Below the pieces are notes generated by a model that had not been told where the DNA came from, did not search any database, and worked only from the letters and a program-made list of their open reading frames with translations. Shown one piece after another: positions 34,366 to 43,947 of a stretch of DNA of 64,000 nt; the first letter of the stretch is position 1; every line of letters begins with the position of its first letter. The translations under genes were made by a program, and so were the position numbers. The stretch covers positions 1,315,971-1,379,970 of the forward strand of contig NZ_KK211190.1 of assembly GCF_000620865.1 (NCBI RefSeq), in the 5' to 3' direction. The stretch is from Exiguobacterium sibiricum 7-3. Its GTDB lineage: Bacteria > Bacillota > Bacilli > Exiguobacteriales > Exiguobacteriaceae.

Positions 34366-35130
34366 ATGAAAAAGCATTTATCGGTTTTATTTTTACTGCT
34401 CAGCTGTTTAATGGTATTGAGTGCGTGCAGTATCGGATCACAAGATGAGGTCTCGAAGGACAAGACGTACAAGGTCGGAATCGATGTCACGTATCCACCG
34501 TTTGAATATAAAGACGGGGACACATACAAGGGAATCGATATCGATCTCATCAAAGCCATTGCAAAGGATCAAGGGTTTAAAATCAAGTTTGAAGCAATGG
34601 ACTTCAGCGGAATCATTCCAGCTCTTCAAGCGAACCAGTTGGATGTTGCAATTGCCGGTATGAGTATCACACCGGAACGGAAAAAAGTCGTGACGTTCTC
34701 AGATCCTTACTTCAAAGCCGGATTGATTTTAGTCGTCAAAGATGACAACAATAAAATTAAATCGGTCGATGATTTGAAAGGACAGAAAGTAGCTGTCAAA
34801 AAGGGAACGACAGGTGCAAAATATGCGACGGACAATGCAGATAAACTCGGTATCACAGTTACGCAATTCAATGACAGTCCAGCGATGTTCCAAGAAGTCA
34901 AAAACGGAAATGCTGCGGCATTGATTGAAGATTATCCGGTCATCTCGTATGCGAACAAACAACAAAATCTTGGTCTGAAGCTCGTCGGAGACCGTTTGAA
35001 TGGTGATAATTACGGAATCGCCGTCTTAAAAGGTGAAAACGAAGAGCTGATGAAAAAAATCAACAAAGGATTGGCTAACCTGAAAGAAAGCGGCGAGTAC
35101 GATAAGATCGTCGATACGTATTTGAAATAA
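34366..35130 (+). CDS. glnH: Amino-acid-binding lipoprotein, glutamine-type ABC importer
   Basis: 254 residues. Signal peptide with lipobox LMVLSAC (lipidated C21), then an SBP-3 domain. GIDVTYPPFEYKD begins the fold. GIDIDLIKAIAKDQGF and AGMSITPERKK follow, the latter with the carboxylate-binding Arg. The best family match is GlnH/ArtP-type binding proteins; glutamine is favoured by the partner proteins but arginine is possible. GAGAGGAG precedes the ATG. First gene of a three-gene operon with permease and ATPase, ended by a terminator. Confidence 0.85.
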   Translation: MKKHLSVLFLLLSCLMVLSACSIGSQDEVSKDKTYKVGIDVTYPPFEYKDGDTYKGIDIDLIKAIAKDQGFKIKFEAMDFSGIIPALQANQLDVAIAGMSITPERKKVVTFSDPYFKAGLILVVKDDNNKIKSVDDLKGQKVAVKKGTTGAKYATDNADKLGITVTQFNDSPAMFQEVKNGNAAALIEDYPVISYANKQQNLGLKLVGDRLNGDNYGIAVLKGENEELMKKINKGLANLKESGEYDKIVDTYLK

Positions 35131-35166
35131 GCCATTTGAACGAATGACAAGGGAGTTGAGTCACTG

Positions 35167-35811
35167 ATGGAAGTCGCAAAAACGGCGTTTCCGTTTTTCC
35201 TCGAAGGGTTACAGATTACCCTTTATATCTTTATCATCGCGGTCATCGTCGGATTTTTAATCGGCTTGATCGTCGCATTGATGCGTTTATCACCACTAAA
35301 GATTTTAAACGGTATTGCCATCGTCTACATTGATGTTATTCGGGGAACCCCGTTTATTGTCCAATTGTTCTTTATTTATTTTGGACTCAATTCACTCGAG
35401 TGGTTGTCCATGGACCGGATGTATGCCGGAATTCTGACAGTTGCGATCAACGCCGGAGCCTATTTCGCTGAAATTATCCGGGCAGGGATTCAATCGATTG
35501 ATAAAGGTCAAACCGAAGCTTCGCGATCACTCGGGATGACGGGACGTCAAACAATGACGCAAATCATTTTGCCGCAAGCATTCCGCCGAATGTTGCCAAC
35601 GATTACAAATCAATCGATCATCAGCTTAAAAGATACATCGTTACTCTCGATCATCGGCATTGCGGATTTGACGCAACAGGGACAAGTGCAACAGGCGACG
35701 ACGTTTGAGCCGTTCATCGTTTGGACGGTTGTCGGTCTGATGTACTTCGTCGTCATCTATCTCCTTTCATTGTTAGGGAAATTCTTGGAACGGAGGTTTA
35801 CACTGCGATGA
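35167..35811 (+). CDS. glnP: Amino-acid ABC transporter permease, glutamine type
   Basis: 214 residues with about five membrane helices, HisM/GlnP family. The N-terminal [20 protein letters not shown] helix is followed by [21 protein letters not shown], a hallmark of polar amino-acid permeases. The ATPase-coupling loop [25 protein letters not shown] is present. GGGAGTTGAG precedes the ATG. The stop overlaps the ATPase start (ATGA). Confidence 0.88.
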   Translation: MEVAKTAFPFFLEGLQITLYIFIIAVIVGFLIGLIVALMRLSPLKILNGIAIVYIDVIRGTPFIVQLFFIYFGLNSLEWLSMDRMYAGILTVAINAGAYFAEIIRAGIQSIDKGQTEASRSLGMTGRQTMTQIILPQAFRRMLPTITNQSIISLKDTSLLSIIGIADLTQQGQVQQATTFEPFIVWTVVGLMYFVVIYLLSLLGKFLERRFTLR

Positions 35812-36536
35812 GTATCATTGAAGTTAAACAATTGAAAAAGTCATTTGGTTCAAACGAAGTGTTAAAGGATATTTCGGTTGAGATTCAAGAAAAAGAAGTG
35901 GTATGTGTCATCGGTCCTTCAGGGTCCGGGAAAAGTACATTTCTCCGCTGTTTAAACCGACTCGAAGATATTACAGGAGGGACCGTGATCGTCGATACAC
36001 ACGACATCACGGATTCGAAAGTCGATATCAATAAAGTACGGGAAGAAGTCGGGATGGTGTTTCAGCACTTCAACTTGTTTCCGCATAAGACGGTGCTCGA
36101 GAACGTGACGCTTGCACCGATGAAGGTCCGGAAAACAGATAAAAATCAAGCAAAACAGCGGGCTTTTGAATTGCTGGATAAAGTCGGATTGCGCGAAAAA
36201 GCGGATAATTATCCGGGTGAACTGTCCGGTGGTCAAAAACAACGGGTCGCCATTGCCCGTGCTCTTGCCATGAATCCAAAAATCATGTTGTTCGACGAGC
36301 CGACCTCTGCGCTTGATCCAGAGATGGTCGGAGATGTTCTTGCCGTCATGAAGCAATTGGCACTTGAAGGAATGACGATGATTGTCGTCACGCACGAGAT
36401 GGGATTTGCCCGTGAAGTTGGTGACCGGGTACTTTTCATGGACGGTGGTTTCATCGTCGAAGAAAACATCCCGAGTTTATTGTTTGATGCTCCACAACAC
36501 GAACGGACCCAGTCTTTTTTAAGTAAAGTCCTGTAA
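35808..36536 (+). CDS. glnQ: Amino-acid ABC transporter ATP-binding protein, glutamine type
   Basis: 242 residues. Walker [11 protein letters not shown]-loop [10 protein letters not shown], signature LSGGQKQR, Walker [14 protein letters not shown] and switch His in VTHEMGFA are all intact. Polar amino-acid ATPases of this group (GlnQ/ArtM/TcyC) share this pattern. ATG 35808 overlaps the permease stop and follows CGGAGG. It may also energise the ATPase-less pair at 13899-15424 (inference). Confidence 0.92.
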   Translation: MSIIEVKQLKKSFGSNEVLKDISVEIQEKEVVCVIGPSGSGKSTFLRCLNRLEDITGGTVIVDTHDITDSKVDINKVREEVGMVFQHFNLFPHKTVLENVTLAPMKVRKTDKNQAKQRAFELLDKVGLREKADNYPGELSGGQKQRVAIARALAMNPKIMLFDEPTSALDPEMVGDVLAVMKQLALEGMTMIVVTHEMGFAREVGDRVLFMDGGFIVEENIPSLLFDAPQHERTQSFLSKVL

Positions 36537-36547
36537 TTTATGAAATC

Positions 36548-36589
36548 GAGCAGGAATGACCTTCAGGAAGGTCATTCCTGCTCTTTTTT
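36548..36589 (+). terminator. Terminator of the glutamine-type ABC operon
   Basis: 16-bp perfect stem GAGCAGGAATGACCTT and its complement, CAGG loop, six T. Confidence 0.95.
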
Positions 36590-36644
36590 GATGAAAACAT
36601 CAGTTTTCGCCTAGAGATGTTTCAATCATAAAGAACACAGGGTA

Positions 36645-36677
36645 CAGTCATAAGAAAAACTTATACATTTATGACTG
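36645..36677. promoter_or_regulatory. Dyad in the odhA upstream region
   Basis: The gap 36537-36907 contains no gene. It holds a 9-bp perfect inverted repeat CAGTCATAA/TTATGACTG spaced by 15 nt, a TTGACA at 36748 without a good -10 partner, and a cre box. The dyad could be an operator. Confidence 0.35.
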
Positions 36678-36824
36678 AGAAATTGGGAATTCGAAACGCA
36701 CTAACCTAAAAGAAGTAGTAATATAATAACTAAGGCAAACACTTTTGACATACAGGCCTTCGTTAAGAGTTGTGTTCGCACTGGAAGGAACATGACAATT
36801 ACCGAATTTTTATGTCATACGATT

Positions 36825-36838
36825 TGAAAGCGCTAACA
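36825..36838 (+). promoter_or_regulatory. CcpA cre box upstream of odhA
   Basis: TGAAAGCGCTAACA fits TGWAANCGNTNWCA at every fixed position, 70 nt before the odhA start. Catabolite repression of odhAB is known in Bacillus subtilis. Confidence 0.75.
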
Positions 36839-36907
36839 GGTAGAGAGCTGGAAAAGTACAGATTTTTTGTACAAAGGGTGAAATGAATGAAACGGGGGGA
36901 ACCGTAC

Positions 36908-39742
36908 ATGGCAAGCCGGGAACAGGAAACATTTTATGGACCAAACCTTGGATACATCATTGAATTGTATGAACGCTTTTTAGAAGATGCTTCTTCTGTT
37001 GATGAAGAAACACGGGCCTATTTCGAGCAAAATGGTGCTCCGGTCGCAGAATCAGTGACTCAGCAACCGATCGAAACGGGAGATTTCGAAAAGTATTTGT
37101 CAGCGAGTCGCTTAGCGGATCAAATTCGAGCGAAAGGTCACCTTGCGGCTGACATCTATCCGCTGAAAGATCATCCGCGGGAAACAGAACTGCTCGAACT
37201 TCGTCAGTTCGGATTGACAGAAGCCGATTTACGCGGCATGCCGGTCACGCTCGTTTGTCCGGAGCCACCGGGACATCTGTCGGATGCCTATGAAGGGATC
37301 GAGCATTTAAAAGCCCAGTACACAGGGGCTGCGGCTGTTGAATTCCAACATGTCGACGATTTGGAAGAAAAGAAATGGTTACGCCAAAAAATTGAACAAG
37401 GTGCGTTGACGGCACGTTTATCAATTGAACAAAAAAAGCAGCTCTTTAAAAGATTGGCTGAGACGGAATTATTTGAAAAATACCTCCATAAGACGTATGT
37501 CGGACAGAAACGGTTCTCGATTGAAGGACTCGATGCGATGGTCCCATTGCTCGATACGATCGTTGGACATCTGATTGCGAATGGGTCGGAAACGATTAAC
37601 ATCGGAATGGCGCATCGGGGACGATTAAATGTCTTAGCGCACGTTTTAGGCAAACCGTATGAAATGATTTTTGCAGAATTCCAACACGCGCCAAACCATG
37701 ACTTGGTTCCTTCGGAAGGTTCGATCGGGATCACATATGGTTGGACAGGGGACGTGAAATATCATTTAGGGTTGAACCGGAAAATGGAGCAACAATCGAG
37801 TAACGTCCGGATGACGCTTGCCAACAACCCGTCTCACCTCGAGTTCGTCGATCCTGTCGTTGAAGGATTCACACGGGCAGCGCAAGATGACCGTTCGCAA
37901 AAAGGGGCACCTCGTCAGGAGCAGGGAAAAGCCGCTGCCATCCTCATTCATGGAGATGCCGCCTTCCCGGGGCAAGGAATCGTCGCTGAAACGTTGAACC
38001 TGACGAATTTGAAAGGATATAACACAGGCGGAACGATTCATATCATTGCCAATAATACGATCGGCTTTACGACGGAACCGACGGATTCACGGTCGACCCG
38101 TTATTCAAGTGATTTGGCGAAAGGGTATGAAATTCCGATTTTCCACGTCAATGCAGATGAGCCGGAAAGTTGTTTAGCCGTAGCATTGCTTGCCAGCGAA
38201 TACCGGGCGACATTCAACAAAGACGTCTTGATTGATTTGATCGGATACCGTCGTTTCGGACATAACGAGATGGACGAGCCGATGAATACCAACCCTGTAC
38301 TCTATGATTTAATCCATAAGCATGATTCAGCACGTGTCTTATATGCGAAACAACTGGTTGAACAAGGGGATGTCTCAAAAGAAGATGTCACGACAATTGA
38401 AACGGACATCAATGACATGATGAAAGCGGCTCGTGAGAAGGTCCCGAATGTCGAAAAAGAGTACGGTGGAGTCATGCCGGATGTCGTCTTCAAGGGCGTT
38501 CCTCACGTCGAAACCGGTGTCGCAGTTGAAAAATTGACGGCTTACAACGAACAGTTGCTCGAATGGCCAAGTGGATTCAGTGTTTTCCATAAACTTGAAA
38601 AAGTGTTGAAACGCCGGACCGATGCGTTGACGACGAAAAACGGCATCGACTGGGGTCATGCGGAAACATTGGCATTTGCTTCGATTCTTTCCGATGGCAC
38701 GCCGATTCGACTCAGTGGTCAAGATTCGGAGCGGGGGACGTTTGCACAACGAAACATCAATCTGAATGATGTGAAGACAGGCAAATCGTTTTCACCGATG
38801 CACAGCTTGACTTCAGCAACAGCATCGTTTGCCGTTTACAACAGTCCGTTATCAGAAGCGGGTGTTCTCGGATTCGAATACGGCTATAACGTCTTTGCAC
38901 CGGAAACACTTGTTTTATGGGAAGCGCAGTACGGTGACTTTGCGAACTCCGGTCAAGTCATCTTTGATCAGTTCATCTCGGCAAGCCGTGCCAAATGGGG
39001 ACAGACATCTGGACTTGTCATGCTGTTACCGCATGGTTATGAAGGACAAGGACCGGAGCATTCCAGTGCCCGTCTCGAACGTTTCTTGACACTGTCAGGT
39101 GAGAAGAACTGGACGGTCGCTAATGTCTCAAGTGCAGCCCAGTATTTCCATCTGCTTCGCCGTCAAGCTGCGATTCTTGGGAAAGAAGAAGTACGTCCGC
39201 TTGTCGTCATGACGCCGAAAAGCTTACTCCGTCATCCACTCGCAACCTCTGATTTATCCGAACTGACAGACGGTTCATTCAAACGAATCGTCGAACAAAA
39301 CGGACTGGGACAATCACCGGAACAAGTTGAACGGATCGTCTTCTGTAGCGGTAAGGTCGCGATTGACTTAGCAGAAGCTGTCTCGAAATCAGACGATGAT
39401 TTCAACTGGTTACACATCGTCCGGATTGAAGAAATCTATCCGTTCCCGGCTAAGCAGTTAAATGCTTTGCTCGAACGTTATCCGAACGTCAGTGAATTTG
39501 TCTGGGTTCAGGAAGAACCGAAAAACATGGGCGCTTGGACATACATCGAACCACGTCTTGAATCGGTTGCCATCAATGGGATTACAACTGTTCGTTACAT
39601 CGGTCGTCGTCGACGTTCGAGTACGGCGGAAGGTGATCCGACTGGCCACAAAGTCGAACAAGCGCGGATTCTAACAGAAGCCTTGACACGAACGACAGTC
39701 GATCAACCAAGCACGTCGGCTACTTCCGAAACAAATGTCTAA
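36908..39742 (+). CDS. odhA: 2-oxoglutarate dehydrogenase E1 component
   Basis: 944 residues. Thiamine-diphosphate enzyme that decarboxylates 2-oxoglutarate and succinylates the lipoyl group of E2. The N terminus has the E2-docking segment EETFYGPNLGYIIELYERF-like (here QETFYGPNLGY). The ThDP and Mg site lies at HGDAAFPGQGIVAETLNL, with active-site segments GMAHRGRLNVLAHVLGK and YRRFGHNEMDEP. Two starts are possible, 36887 after AAAGGGTGA and 36908 after GGGGGG; I prefer 36908 because family similarity begins there. odhB follows after 51 nt. Confidence 0.95.
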   Translation: MASREQETFYGPNLGYIIELYERFLEDASSVDEETRAYFEQNGAPVAESVTQQPIETGDFEKYLSASRLADQIRAKGHLAADIYPLKDHPRETELLELRQFGLTEADLRGMPVTLVCPEPPGHLSDAYEGIEHLKAQYTGAAAVEFQHVDDLEEKKWLRQKIEQGALTARLSIEQKKQLFKRLAETELFEKYLHKTYVGQKRFSIEGLDAMVPLLDTIVGHLIANGSETINIGMAHRGRLNVLAHVLGKPYEMIFAEFQHAPNHDLVPSEGSIGITYGWTGDVKYHLGLNRKMEQQSSNVRMTLANNPSHLEFVDPVVEGFTRAAQDDRSQKGAPRQEQGKAAAILIHGDAAFPGQGIVAETLNLTNLKGYNTGGTIHIIANNTIGFTTEPTDSRSTRYSSDLAKGYEIPIFHVNADEPESCLAVALLASEYRATFNKDVLIDLIGYRRFGHNEMDEPMNTNPVLYDLIHKHDSARVLYAKQLVEQGDVSKEDVTTIETDINDMMKAAREKVPNVEKEYGGVMPDVVFKGVPHVETGVAVEKLTAYNEQLLEWPSGFSVFHKLEKVLKRRTDALTTKNGIDWGHAETLAFASILSDGTPIRLSGQDSERGTFAQRNINLNDVKTGKSFSPMHSLTSATASFAVYNSPLSEAGVLGFEYGYNVFAPETLVLWEAQYGDFANSGQVIFDQFISASRAKWGQTSGLVMLLPHGYEGQGPEHSSARLERFLTLSGEKNWTVANVSSAAQYFHLLRRQAAILGKEEVRPLVVMTPKSLLRHPLATSDLSELTDGSFKRIVEQNGLGQSPEQVERIVFCSGKVAIDLAEAVSKSDDDFNWLHIVRIEEIYPFPAKQLNALLERYPNVSEFVWVQEEPKNMGAWTYIEPRLESVAINGITTVRYIGRRRRSSTAEGDPTGHKVEQARILTEALTRTTVDQPSTSATSETNV

Positions 39743-39793
39743 TCTAAAATCAAGTGGGGTCAAACACGAAAAGTCTTAGGGGGACGAATTAAC

Positions 39794-41044
39794 ATGGAAA
39801 TCAAAGTGCCAGAACTTGCAGAATCGATTACAGAAGGTACAGTCGCATCATGGTTAAAACAACCAGGCGATCAGGTAGAAAAAGGGGAAGCCATCGTCGA
39901 ACTGGAGACAGATAAAGTCAACATCGAAGTACCGTCAGACGAAGCCGGAATCCTGTCTGAAGTAATGGCTGCTGAAGGTGATACAGTCCGCGTCGGAGAA
40001 ACGATTGCGATCATTACAGCAGGTGGAGAAGTGACACAACCGACAGAAGCAGCTCCGGCACCTGAACAGAAAGAAGCACCTGTTGCACAAGAACCGAAAA
40101 AGGAACAACCGGCAGCCGTCGCAGCAACAGAAGCTACGTCACGTGCCGATCGTCCAATCGCTTCACCTGCTGCCCGGAAAATGGCACGTGAAAAAGGAAT
40201 TGATTTAGCACAGGTGGCGACACAAGATCCACTCGGTCGCATTCGCGTGCAGGACGTCGCGACATTTGAAGTCGCACCACGCGAACAGGCAAAAGCACCA
40301 CAAGCTCCGGCACCGAAAACAGCACCGCCTGCTGCTCCGGGGAAACCGGAAGAACGGATTAAAATGTCGCGTCGCCGTAAAACGATTGCGAACCGTTTAG
40401 TAGAAGTGCAACAAACAGCAGCCATGTTAACGACGTTCAATGAAATTGATATGTCTGCCGTTATGTCGTTACGGAAACGCCGTCAAGAAAAATTCGTTAA
40501 GGACAATGAAGTTAAACTCGGTTTCATGTCGTTCTTCACGAAGGCAGCTGTCGCCGCTTTGAAAAAGATGCCATATTTGAATGCCGAAATTCAAGGGGAC
40601 GAAATCGTCCTTAAGAAATTCTACGATATCGGAATTGCGGTTTCCGCACCAGACGGTCTGGTTGTACCTGTCGTTCGTGACGCCGATAAAAAGAATTTTG
40701 GTGAAATCGAAAAAGACATCATCAATCTTGCGGTCAAAGCGCGGGATAATAAACTCGGACTATCTGATTTGACAGGTGGAACATTTACGATTACAAACGG
40801 CGGAACGTTTGGTTCATTGATGTCGACACCGATCCTGAACGGACCACAGGTCGCGATTCTCGGGATGCATGCAATCAATCTTCGTCCCGTTGCGATTGAT
40901 GCAGAACGGATGGCCAATCGTCCGATGATGTATGTCGCGCTTTCATATGATCACCGGATCGTTGACGGGAAAGAAGCCGTGACGTTCTTGAAGCACATCA
41001 AAGATTTGCTCGAAGATCCTGAATCATTGATTTTTGAAGCATAA
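39794..41044 (+). CDS. odhB: 2-oxoglutarate dehydrogenase E2 (dihydrolipoyl succinyltransferase)
   Basis: 416 residues. One lipoyl domain (1-76, lipoylated K41 in ETDKVNIEV) is followed by an Ala-Pro-rich linker. A peripheral-subunit-binding domain (about 115-150, [13 protein letters not shown]) and a second Pro-rich linker follow. The catalytic domain has the SYDHRIVDG active site (His about 387). It forms the core of the complex. E3 is not in the window and may be shared with pyruvate dehydrogenase. TTAGGGGG precedes the ATG. Confidence 0.96.
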   Translation: MEIKVPELAESITEGTVASWLKQPGDQVEKGEAIVELETDKVNIEVPSDEAGILSEVMAAEGDTVRVGETIAIITAGGEVTQPTEAAPAPEQKEAPVAQEPKKEQPAAVAATEATSRADRPIASPAARKMAREKGIDLAQVATQDPLGRIRVQDVATFEVAPREQAKAPQAPAPKTAPPAAPGKPEERIKMSRRRKTIANRLVEVQQTAAMLTTFNEIDMSAVMSLRKRRQEKFVKDNEVKLGFMSFFTKAAVAALKKMPYLNAEIQGDEIVLKKFYDIGIAVSAPDGLVVPVVRDADKKNFGEIEKDIINLAVKARDNKLGLSDLTGGTFTITNGGTFGSLMSTPILNGPQVAILGMHAINLRPVAIDAERMANRPMMYVALSYDHRIVDGKEAVTFLKHIKDLLEDPESLIFEA

Positions 41045-41056
41045 GTCGATTTGATA

Positions 41057-41094
41057 AAGAGGCGTTCTTCCTACGATAGGGAGAACGCCTCTTT
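41057..41094 (+). terminator. Terminator of odhAB
   Basis: Stem GAGGCGTTCT/AGAACGCCTC extended by TCCT/AGGG pairing, followed by TTTTC. Confidence 0.88.
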
Positions 41095-41237
41095 TCGTCT
41101 CTTCAGATAAGCTGGTGATTCGTTTGATTACAAGTCTGTCATCGATTCTAAAAACTTCTTCACCTCAACTATATGTTTCCTTCACAGTCGTCACGTAAGA
41201 TTCAGTCTGTAAGTTACTTTTAAGGGGGAAATACAAC

Positions 41238-42131
41238 ATGATGAAACAGATTGGCGTTACCGTACTTACAGGAGCAATAGCCGCAACTAGTTTCGGGAGT
41301 ATCGACGCTTCGGCACATGCAAAACATGATCTACTCGACCCAAATCATGTCGTTAACATTGCCCACCGAGGTGCTTCCGGGTATGCACCGGAACATACGA
41401 TGACAGCGTATCAACTGAGCCATAAAAAATTAAAAGCCGACTACATCGAAATCGATTTGCAGATGACGAAGGACGGTCAATTGATTGCGATGCACGATGA
41501 GACGGTCGATCGGACGACAAACGGAACAGGTGCCGTCAAAGACAAGACATTAGCTGAAATCAAACGCCTCGATGCGGGGAGTTGGTTCAATACAGCGAAT
41601 CCTGATTATGCGAAGGCTGAATATAAGGGACTCCAAGTTCCAACGCTCGATGAAATTTTTGATAAATATGGCAAACATGCGAACTATTATATTGAAACAA
41701 AATCACCTGAAGTTTACCCGGGAATGGAAGAAAAACTACTGAAAACATTAAAAGATCATGGTTTATCCAGTGACCGTGTTAAACCGGGACAAGTCATGAT
41801 TCAATCGTTCAGTCAAGCAAGTCTATTAAAAGTTAAAGCACTTGATGAAGGTTTTCCACTCGTCCAGCTGATGGAAGCACCAACAGTCCAATCAATCACG
41901 CCTAAGGCACTTGACGAAATTCAGACATACGCAGTCGGAATCGGTCCCTCATTTAAAGGACTGACGCGCGAAAATACGGCAATGATTCGGGAACGTGGTC
42001 TGTTGCTTCACCCCTACACGGTGAACGAGAAAGTCGACATGGAACGGATGCTCGATTATGGAGTGACGGGAGTTTTTACGAACTATGCGGATCGTTTCAA
42101 CGAAGTATTACATGACATGAAAAAGAAATGA
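41238..42131 (+). CDS. glpQ: Secreted glycerophosphodiester phosphodiesterase
   Basis: 297 residues with an N-terminal signal peptide ending near SIDASA (cleavage about residue 26). The GDPD barrel is typical: NIAHRGASGYAPEHT with the catalytic His, EIDLQMTKDGQLIAMHD with the metal-binding Glu and Asp plus the second His, and IETKSPEVYPGME. It hydrolyses glycerophosphodiesters, and in Bacillus such enzymes also digest teichoic acids. AAGGGGGAA precedes a double ATG (41238 or 41241). Monocistronic, with a terminator. Confidence 0.9.
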   Translation: MMKQIGVTVLTGAIAATSFGSIDASAHAKHDLLDPNHVVNIAHRGASGYAPEHTMTAYQLSHKKLKADYIEIDLQMTKDGQLIAMHDETVDRTTNGTGAVKDKTLAEIKRLDAGSWFNTANPDYAKAEYKGLQVPTLDEIFDKYGKHANYYIETKSPEVYPGMEEKLLKTLKDHGLSSDRVKPGQVMIQSFSQASLLKVKALDEGFPLVQLMEAPTVQSITPKALDEIQTYAVGIGPSFKGLTRENTAMIRERGLLLHPYTVNEKVDMERMLDYGVTGVFTNYADRFNEVLHDMKKK

Positions 42132-42139
42132 ATCGTTTA

Positions 42140-42176
42140 AAAGTCAGTTTCCTATTCAGGAAATTGGCTTTTTTTG
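42140..42176 (+). terminator. Terminator of glpQ
   Basis: AAGTCAGTTTCCT pairs with AGGAAATTGGCTT over a 4-nt loop (one G-T pair), then T8. Confidence 0.85.
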
Positions 42177-42325
42177 TTTAAACGACATCTAAATCCATCT
42201 CCGTTACGTATACTGATAAAAGCACATCCTTTATTTTCGATTAATATCGAACATGATACGATGAAACAGCAGTGTGAAATGGGATTTACAACTGGTTCCA
42301 TGAACAGGGAATGGAGAGGAAAGAA

Positions 42326-42772
42326 ATGCGAATCACTCAATATACAGACTATGGACTCCGAGTTCTGATTTATTTAGGTCTTCACCGGGAAGAAGTGACA
42401 CCGATGCCGGCCATTGCCAATCATTACGGTATATCTTCCAATCATTTGATGAAAGTCACGCAACAATTGACGAAGCTTGGTTACGTGGAGTCGACACGTG
42501 GACGGACAGGTGGACTCCGATTGATTCGTGATCCGGAAGAAATCAATATCGGAAAAGTCGTTCGTGAGATGGAGCCGATGGATATCGTCGAATGTTTTTC
42601 GGCAGACGGTCATTGTGTCATCGAACCGCAATGTCATCTTAAAGGGATTCTCGGTCGTGCCTTACGCGCATTCATCCGCGAATTAGAACAACATACATTA
42701 GCCGAATTACTGAAAAACCCATATGAAATGAATTTGTTATTTGCAAAAACGGATGCGAACCCTTCACGTTAA
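42326..42772 (+). CDS. nsrR: Rrf2-family regulator, NsrR-type nitric oxide sensor
   Basis: 148 residues. Winged helix with the Rrf2 start MRITQYTDYGLRVLIYL. The recognition region is ISSNHLMKVTQQLTKLGYVESTRGRTGG. Three Fe-S cysteines, C90, C97 and C103, lie in ECFSADGHCVIEPQC, as in NsrR proteins that carry a NO-sensitive 4Fe-4S cluster. ATG 42326 follows GAGAGGAAAGAA; the open frame from 42311 adds only an untypical MERKE. No NO-detoxifying gene (such as hmp) is adjacent, so its regulon lies elsewhere. IscR-like regulators are the alternative; Cys spacing favours NsrR. Confidence 0.85.
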   Translation: MRITQYTDYGLRVLIYLGLHREEVTPMPAIANHYGISSNHLMKVTQQLTKLGYVESTRGRTGGLRLIRDPEEINIGKVVREMEPMDIVECFSADGHCVIEPQCHLKGILGRALRAFIRELEQHTLAELLKNPYEMNLLFAKTDANPSR

Positions 42773-42796
42773 GTGAACGGTAGCATCCGTTTTTTA
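42745..42796. terminator. Terminator of nsrR, overlapping its 3' end
   Basis: AAAACGGATGC/GCATCCGTTTT with an inner TTCAC/GTGAA hairpin. It starts inside the last codons of nsrR and faces the end of the Mrp operon. Confidence 0.8.
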
Positions 42797-42819
42797 ATCG
42801 ACTAACTGGATAAGTGATC

Positions 42820-43200
42820 TTATTTTAATTTTGGGGTGGGTCGCTTTTTAGGAGCAACGTGTTCCGGGTTTTTGGCAAGGTCATCTTGAACGGATCCTTT
42901 CCATAGCGGAACATCACTGTAATATGCGGCACGGGCAATTAAATGTCCGCCGATTGGTGCCGTAATCAGAACGAACAGGATTCCGAGCAGGACGCGGGAG
43001 GAGAAAACTCCATCTTCTACGACGAAATAGATGATGACACCGATGAGGATACTCATGACACCGAGTGTCGCGCTCTTAGAAGCAGCATGGGCACGCGTAT
43101 AGAGGTCAGGCAAGCGGATAAGGCCAAGTGCCGTCACAAGGCTGAAGAACGCCCCGATCAATGCAAAGGCGGCTACGAAAATATCACTGATTGCGGTCAC
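42820..43200 (-). CDS. mrpG: Mrp Na+/H+ antiporter subunit G
   Basis: 126 residues with three membrane helices. The signature LGLIRLPDLYTRAHAASKSATLG is diagnostic of MrpG/PhaG. The real start is the GTG at 43200, 16 nt inside mrpF, with GGAGAG upstream; the ORF extended to 43269 reads through mrpF in another frame. Last gene of the mrpA-G operon on the minus strand. Confidence 0.93.
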   Translation of the reverse strand: MTAISDIFVAAFALIGAFFSLVTALGLIRLPDLYTRAHAASKSATLGVMSILIGVIIYFVVEDGVFSSRVLLGILFVLITAPIGGHLIARAAYYSDVPLWKGSVQDDLAKNPEHVAPKKRPTPKLK

Positions 43201-43468
43201 GTTCGATGATCTCTCCTTTCTCAATGAATTTAGAGAAGGCGACGGTCCCGATGAAGGCCAAAATCCCAATCAATAAAATGACTTCAAGATAGTCACTTGT
43301 CCGAAGGATGATGGATACGAGACCGACGACGGAAATCAAGCTGATGCCAATCGAGTCGAGGGCGATGACCCGGTCAGCAACGGATGGTCCTTTGATGACG
43401 CGATAAAATAAACCGAGCATGGACAGAAAGACGCCTCCTAAGGCAATGAATAATATCGTCTCTAACAT
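43184..43468 (-). CDS. mrpF: Mrp Na+/H+ antiporter subunit F
   Basis: 94 residues, three membrane helices. YRVIKGPSVADRVIALDSIG is the MrpF signature. It overlaps mrpE by one base (TGATG) and mrpG by 17 nt, which implies coupled translation. A small subunit of the MrpA-G complex. Confidence 0.93.
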   Translation of the reverse strand: MLETILFIALGGVFLSMLGLFYRVIKGPSVADRVIALDSIGISLISVVGLVSIILRTSDYLEVILLIGILAFIGTVAFSKFIEKGEIIERDRNQ

Positions 43469-43944
43469 CAGCGGCTCACCTCCAAGATGGCTTTCTCAAA
43501 ACTGTTTCGGATCGAGGCGACGGCATCCTCCGCCTCCGGCATGTGCAAGGCATGAATGTACAACGTCTTGTTATCATCCGAAATATCGACGACCAATGTG
43601 CCCGGTGTCAAGGTAATCAGCATCGATAGCAATGTGATTTGCCAATTGTGTTCGAGTTCTGTTTCATAGGCAAAGATACCAGGCTTAATGTCGAGGCGCG
43701 GTTTCAGGATGATGGACAGCACCTGAAGGTTCGCAACAATAAGTTCATATAAAAAGCGAATGAACAGTCGGATCAAGGCGATGAACGGTCCAAGATAAAA
43801 CCGGCTGCTGAAACCCCGCCGCATCGCAAACATCGCAATCAAACCTAATAAATAGCCGATGATAAACGATGACGTCGAGAAGGAGTTAGCAAGAAACATC
43901 CAGAGGAACGCAAGCAAAATGTTGAGTAATAACTGAAATGGCAT
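43468..43944 (-). CDS. mrpE: Mrp Na+/H+ antiporter subunit E
   Basis: 158 residues, two to three N-terminal membrane helices and a cytoplasmic C-terminal half. The family motif LLSMLITLTPGTLVVDISDDNKTLYIHAL is present, as is the helix IVANLQVLSIILKPRL. It is needed for assembly or full antiport activity in characterised Mrp systems. It lies 3 nt downstream of mrpD and overlaps mrpF. Confidence 0.93.
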   Translation of the reverse strand: MPFQLLLNILLAFLWMFLANSFSTSSFIIGYLLGLIAMFAMRRGFSSRFYLGPFIALIRLFIRFLYELIVANLQVLSIILKPRLDIKPGIFAYETELEHNWQITLLSMLITLTPGTLVVDISDDNKTLYIHALHMPEAEDAVASIRNSFEKAILEVSR

Positions 43945-43947
43945 GGA

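Noticed and set aside
35952-36395. 147-residue open frame antisense to the ABC ATPase gene
   Set aside because: Overlaps a fully conserved ATPase gene; composition is that of a reverse-frame shadow.
37288-37734. 148-residue open frame antisense to odhA
   Set aside because: Rich in Cys, Ser and Ile as expected for a shadow frame of a conserved gene.
39871-40440. 189-residue open frame antisense to odhB
   Set aside because: Low-complexity (Ala, Ser, Gly) mirror of the Ala-Pro-rich E2 linkers; no ribosome binding site.
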